In this document: positions 5,514 through 9,030 of the stretch, piece by piece
Layout: every line of letters starts with the position of its first letter
Numbering within the stretch: the stretch's first letter is position 1
Assembly (NCBI GenBank): GCA_038135065.1
Contig: JAYPWI010000066.1
Span: 1 to 9,030 of the forward strand
Length of the DNA: 9,030 nucleotides
Reading direction: 5' to 3'
Source of the DNA: JAYPWI01 sp038135065
GTDB taxonomy: Bacteria > Actinomycetota > Acidimicrobiia > Acidimicrobiales > Poriferisodalaceae
Notes under the pieces: model-generated
What the model was told of the DNA's origin: nothing
What the model saw: the letters and a program-made list of their open reading frames with translations, nothing else
Databases searched by the model: none
Program-made: the position numbers and the translations under genes

Positions 5514-7630
5514 TCAGTCGGCCACCATCTGAGGTTCTTCGATATCGCGGTCCGCGGCGACGGGTGGGGGTGGCGGGTCTCGGTACACCATTGACCGCTC
5601 GAAGAGGGTGATCAGGCCCCGTGATGTTGCGAACAGAAAGAACCCCCCGGTGCCGAGGAGGAGGAGCCCGACACCGGTCGTAAATCCTGGTTCGCTGACC
5701 CGCGTGGTCGACCCGACGATGGCGATCGCGAGGGCGACGAGGCCCGTGCCAACTCCGGCAACCGGGGTGCTCCAGCGCCAGCGACGAACCGCATCTGATC
5801 CTGCCGCGCCAGCACCGCGCAGCAGCAGGAGGAGGGCCAACCCACCAGACACCACTGCGAGCCAACCGAGCACGAAGCCATCAGGATCGGTTCCGTCCTT
5901 GATGACGAGGGCGGCTTTGCGGGCCTGGTTGAGCAGCGACTGGACGGTGTTGGCGTTTGCGGAGGCCAACGACGGGTTTTCCACTGCCTCGGCCTTCAGC
6001 TCGTCGATGCGGGCTTGGATATCGGGCGGTATCTGGTCGTCGCCGATGCGGCGCTCGTCGAAGATCCAGCCGCTAAACAGCGCCCCGACCAAGACCGCGA
6101 CAGCGATGGAACCACCGGCCAGGCGTCCCCATTGCATGCCGGCCGCCAACGGCCGCCGGGGAGCATAAGGGGCATCGGACATGGCGATGACGGCCCCTGT
6201 CGTTGCGACGAGGGCTCCTACGAGGGCCAGCCATACCCCTGGGCCGTGGCTGTAGCTGACAGCCAACGGGTGGGGCTGCGCCAACAGGAACCCGAGAACG
6301 GTGACCAACAGCGTGATCGAGGCAACAGCGAGCAGATCGGCCGAGGCCCATCTGGCCGCGGCAACCGGGCGGAAGCGTCGGGTCACCGCGCCGAACAGGA
6401 CGAAGAGGCCGATGCCGAAGGTCAGGTACCCGAACCAGCTGCCCCCACTCGGGGCCAGGCCGGACGCGCCGGCCCCGTTGAGGTCGAGGTCGGCGGCCCG
6501 GGCGTGGCCGCTGAACAGTCCTGCGCCCGAGGACCAGGTGAATGCGACCGATACTGCGGCCACGGCCCCACCCACAGCGGCGGCAACCAACCCGGTGGCT
6601 TCACGAGTCCCGAGTGGGGCGAGAGATCCCTCAGCGTCGCTCTCGGTGCTGGCCGCGGTGTCGGCACGAGCAGCAGCGACGAACTGCTCGGGAGTGCGGA
6701 GGTTGCTCCAGGCCAGACGGATGCGAGTCGCCAAGCTCTTGTGCTCGCCCCCCTCGGTCTGGCTGATCCGGTCGAGCACCACGGCAACGAGGAAGAACGC
6801 CAATCCTGCTGATGCGGCCAGGGCGACGTCCTGATTGTTGATGGCCCGGAACAACAACCGGCCGAGGCCACCCGCTCCCATGATGGCCGCCACCCCGAGC
6901 ATGGAGATGGACAGCAGGAGGGTCTGGTTGAGCCCGGTCATGATTGCTGGTCGAGCCAACGGGAGCTGCACGTCGGTGAGCACCCGAAGCTCCCGTGCTC
7001 CATATGCCCTGGCCGCCTCGACCACGTCCTCGGGGACAGATCTGATCCCGAGGTTGGTGAGGCGGATGAGGGGCGGGAGCGCGAACACCATCGTCACCAT
7101 CGTTGNNNNNNNNNNGACGAAGGGCAGCATGTACACGAAGGCGTGGACGACCTGCATGGCGTCGAGGGCGGGCCGGACCACATTCCAGACCGAGTCGAAC
7201 CGCCCGCAGAGCACCCCCACGGGCACCCCGATGATGGCGCACAACAGCACTGCCACCACGATGAACCCGATGGTCTTGGCCGTCTCGGCCCAGTGGGCCT
7301 GACCGACCAGGCCGCAGACGGTGAGGGCCACACCCGAGAAGATGCCGACCCGCAGGTTGCGGGTGACGGTGCCCAGCACGACGAATGCGATCACGACCGC
7401 GAGCCAGGGAAGCTTTACCAGCAGCCCATCGACGACCAGGTCGAGCAGTTGGGTGAACGGCCAGCGGAAGGCGTCCAGGGCCCACGCAAGGTTCTGATCG
7501 ATCCAACGAACCGATTGGTCCATCCACTCGCCGAATGGGATCGTCCATTCGTCGAGGACGGCCTCGTCGAGCAGGCCGGGGTCCGTTGACGTTGTGTCCG
7601 TCTGGGCAAGCATCGCCCCCACAAGCCGGC

Positions 7631-7634
<4 letters not shown>
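5514..7634 (-). CDS. proW: glycine betaine-type ABC permease with extra polytopic C-terminal domain
   Basis: The first ~295 residues are a ProW/OpuAB-type permease (BPD_transp_1): an amphipathic N-terminal region, membrane segments from about residue 77, FVYMLPF, TMVFALPPLIRLTNLGIRSV, and the EAA loop (EAARAYGARELRVLTDVQLPLARPA in outline, residues 206-230) that docks on the ATPase. After a charged linker (about 295-345) comes a second part to residue 706 with about eight hydrophobic segments (near 345-365, 400-417, 432-451, 465-485, 505-523, 587-606, 625-641, 651-670), a 60-residue hydrophilic helical loop, and a PPPPP tail. This part has no second EAA loop and I do not recognise it. Usual ProW is about 300-350 aa. 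The start is GTG 7634, whose GTGA overlaps the ATPase stop; AGAGGT at 7641-7646 is its ribosome site. A 10-N gap hides the conserved loop after FVYMLPFV. Import of betaine or a related solute is inferred from the family. Confidence 0.88.
7106..7115. other. assembly gap, 10 N, inside the permease gene
   Basis: Ten Ns lie between the codons for FVYMLPFV and TMVTMVFALPP. The frame is kept across it as written. In ProW proteins this place normally holds about ten residues including an FGIG-like turn, whereas the gap allows only four, so the true gap is probably near 28 nt. No flanking overlap is seen here. Confidence 0.95.
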
Positions 7635-8863
<1,229 letters not shown>

Positions 8864-8866
8864 CGG

Positions 8867-8877
8867 AGGGTCCTTCC
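8867..8877 (-). promoter_or_regulatory. ribosome binding site of the ATPase gene
   Basis: GGAAGGACCCT on the minus strand precedes ATG 8863, with the GGAAGGA core 7 nt away. The same 11-base block precedes the binding-protein gene of the same unit. Confidence 0.6.
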
Positions 8878-8976
8878 GTGACCCAAGGGACGCGGAGCGG
8901 AAGATCTGAAGCCCCGGACGCCCTCAGGGCCGGTGTCGCGTGCAGTCGAACCTAACAGGGAGACCTCGCCGAGGCG

Positions 8977-9004
8977 ACTATAGGTAGGCATCGCTATCGG
9001 GCAA
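8977..9004 (-). promoter_or_regulatory. candidate promoter of the ABC importer operon
   Basis: On the minus strand TTGCCC (9004-8999) and TATAGT (8982-8977) are 16 bp apart, a good sigma-70-like pair. Transcription would start near 8970, giving a leader of about 107 nt before ATG 8863. Just upstream of the -35 is an inverted repeat, GGTCC-CCCCC-GGACC (9006-9020), which could be a regulator site. The leader has a small hairpin, GCCCT-C-AGGGC (8920-8930), and CCTCG-C-CGAGG (8964-8974). No known riboswitch is recognised. Confidence 0.45.
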
Positions 9005-9030
9005 CGGTCCCCCCCGGACCTCCTGGGCTT

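Noticed and set aside
6631..7548. Alternative minus-strand frame inside the permease gene
   Set aside because: It is Arg- and Pro-rich, spans the N gap, and lacks the hydrophobic pattern seen in the true permease frame.

Overview
The window comes from a high-GC bacterium, most likely an actinobacterium. An Acidimicrobiia-like lineage is a guess from protein style, not a proof. The coding sequence is strongly G/C at third codon positions, spacing is tight, and several starts lack a Shine-Dalgarno sequence but have a -10-like hexamer 6-7 nt upstream, as in leaderless actinobacterial genes. Two N runs (5169-5268 and 7106-7115) show a scaffolded draft or metagenome assembly.

Layout. Positions 1-160 (minus) hold the N-terminus of an alpha/beta hydrolase that runs off the left edge. 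An AT-rich divergent intergenic region (161-245) carries a 20-bp near-palindrome (216-235) that looks like an ArsR-family operator. It controls a rightward group: an ArsR-type regulator fused to a SAM-dependent methyltransferase domain (246-1337), metF (1330-2286, overlapping it), a crotonase-family enzyme (2336-3145) and a short-chain dehydrogenase (3165-3950). A strong hairpin (3992-4020) separates this group from the convergent leftward group.

The leftward group is a ProU/OpuA-type ABC importer for glycine betaine or a related compound, transcribed from a promoter near 8977-9004. Its order is ATPase with CBS-like tail (8863-7631), permease (7634-5514, GTGA overlap with the ATPase stop) and lipoprotein substrate-binding protein (5411-4060). 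The permease is about twice the usual length because of an extra C-terminal region with about eight predicted membrane segments.

How the genes work together. The regulator-methyltransferase plus metF pair suggests control of the methyl cycle: MetF makes 5-methyl-THF for methionine synthesis, and the regulator may sense S-adenosylhomocysteine or SAM, like SahR. The crotonase and SDR look like acyl-CoA or lipid metabolism genes and may be only loosely linked. The ABC genes make one complete importer for osmoprotection or for use of methylated amines. A link between imported betaine and the methyl cycle is possible but is not shown by the sequence.

Most useful findings: (1) the 100-N gap in the binding-protein gene is probably false, because its flanks are the same 55 bp and collapsing them restores one 398-codon ORF; (2) the permease has an unexplained polytopic C-terminal domain; (3) the operator-like palindrome lies exactly between a candidate -35 and -10 for the regulator-metF unit. 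I did not find a CRISPR array, RNA gene, insertion sequence or clear riboswitch.
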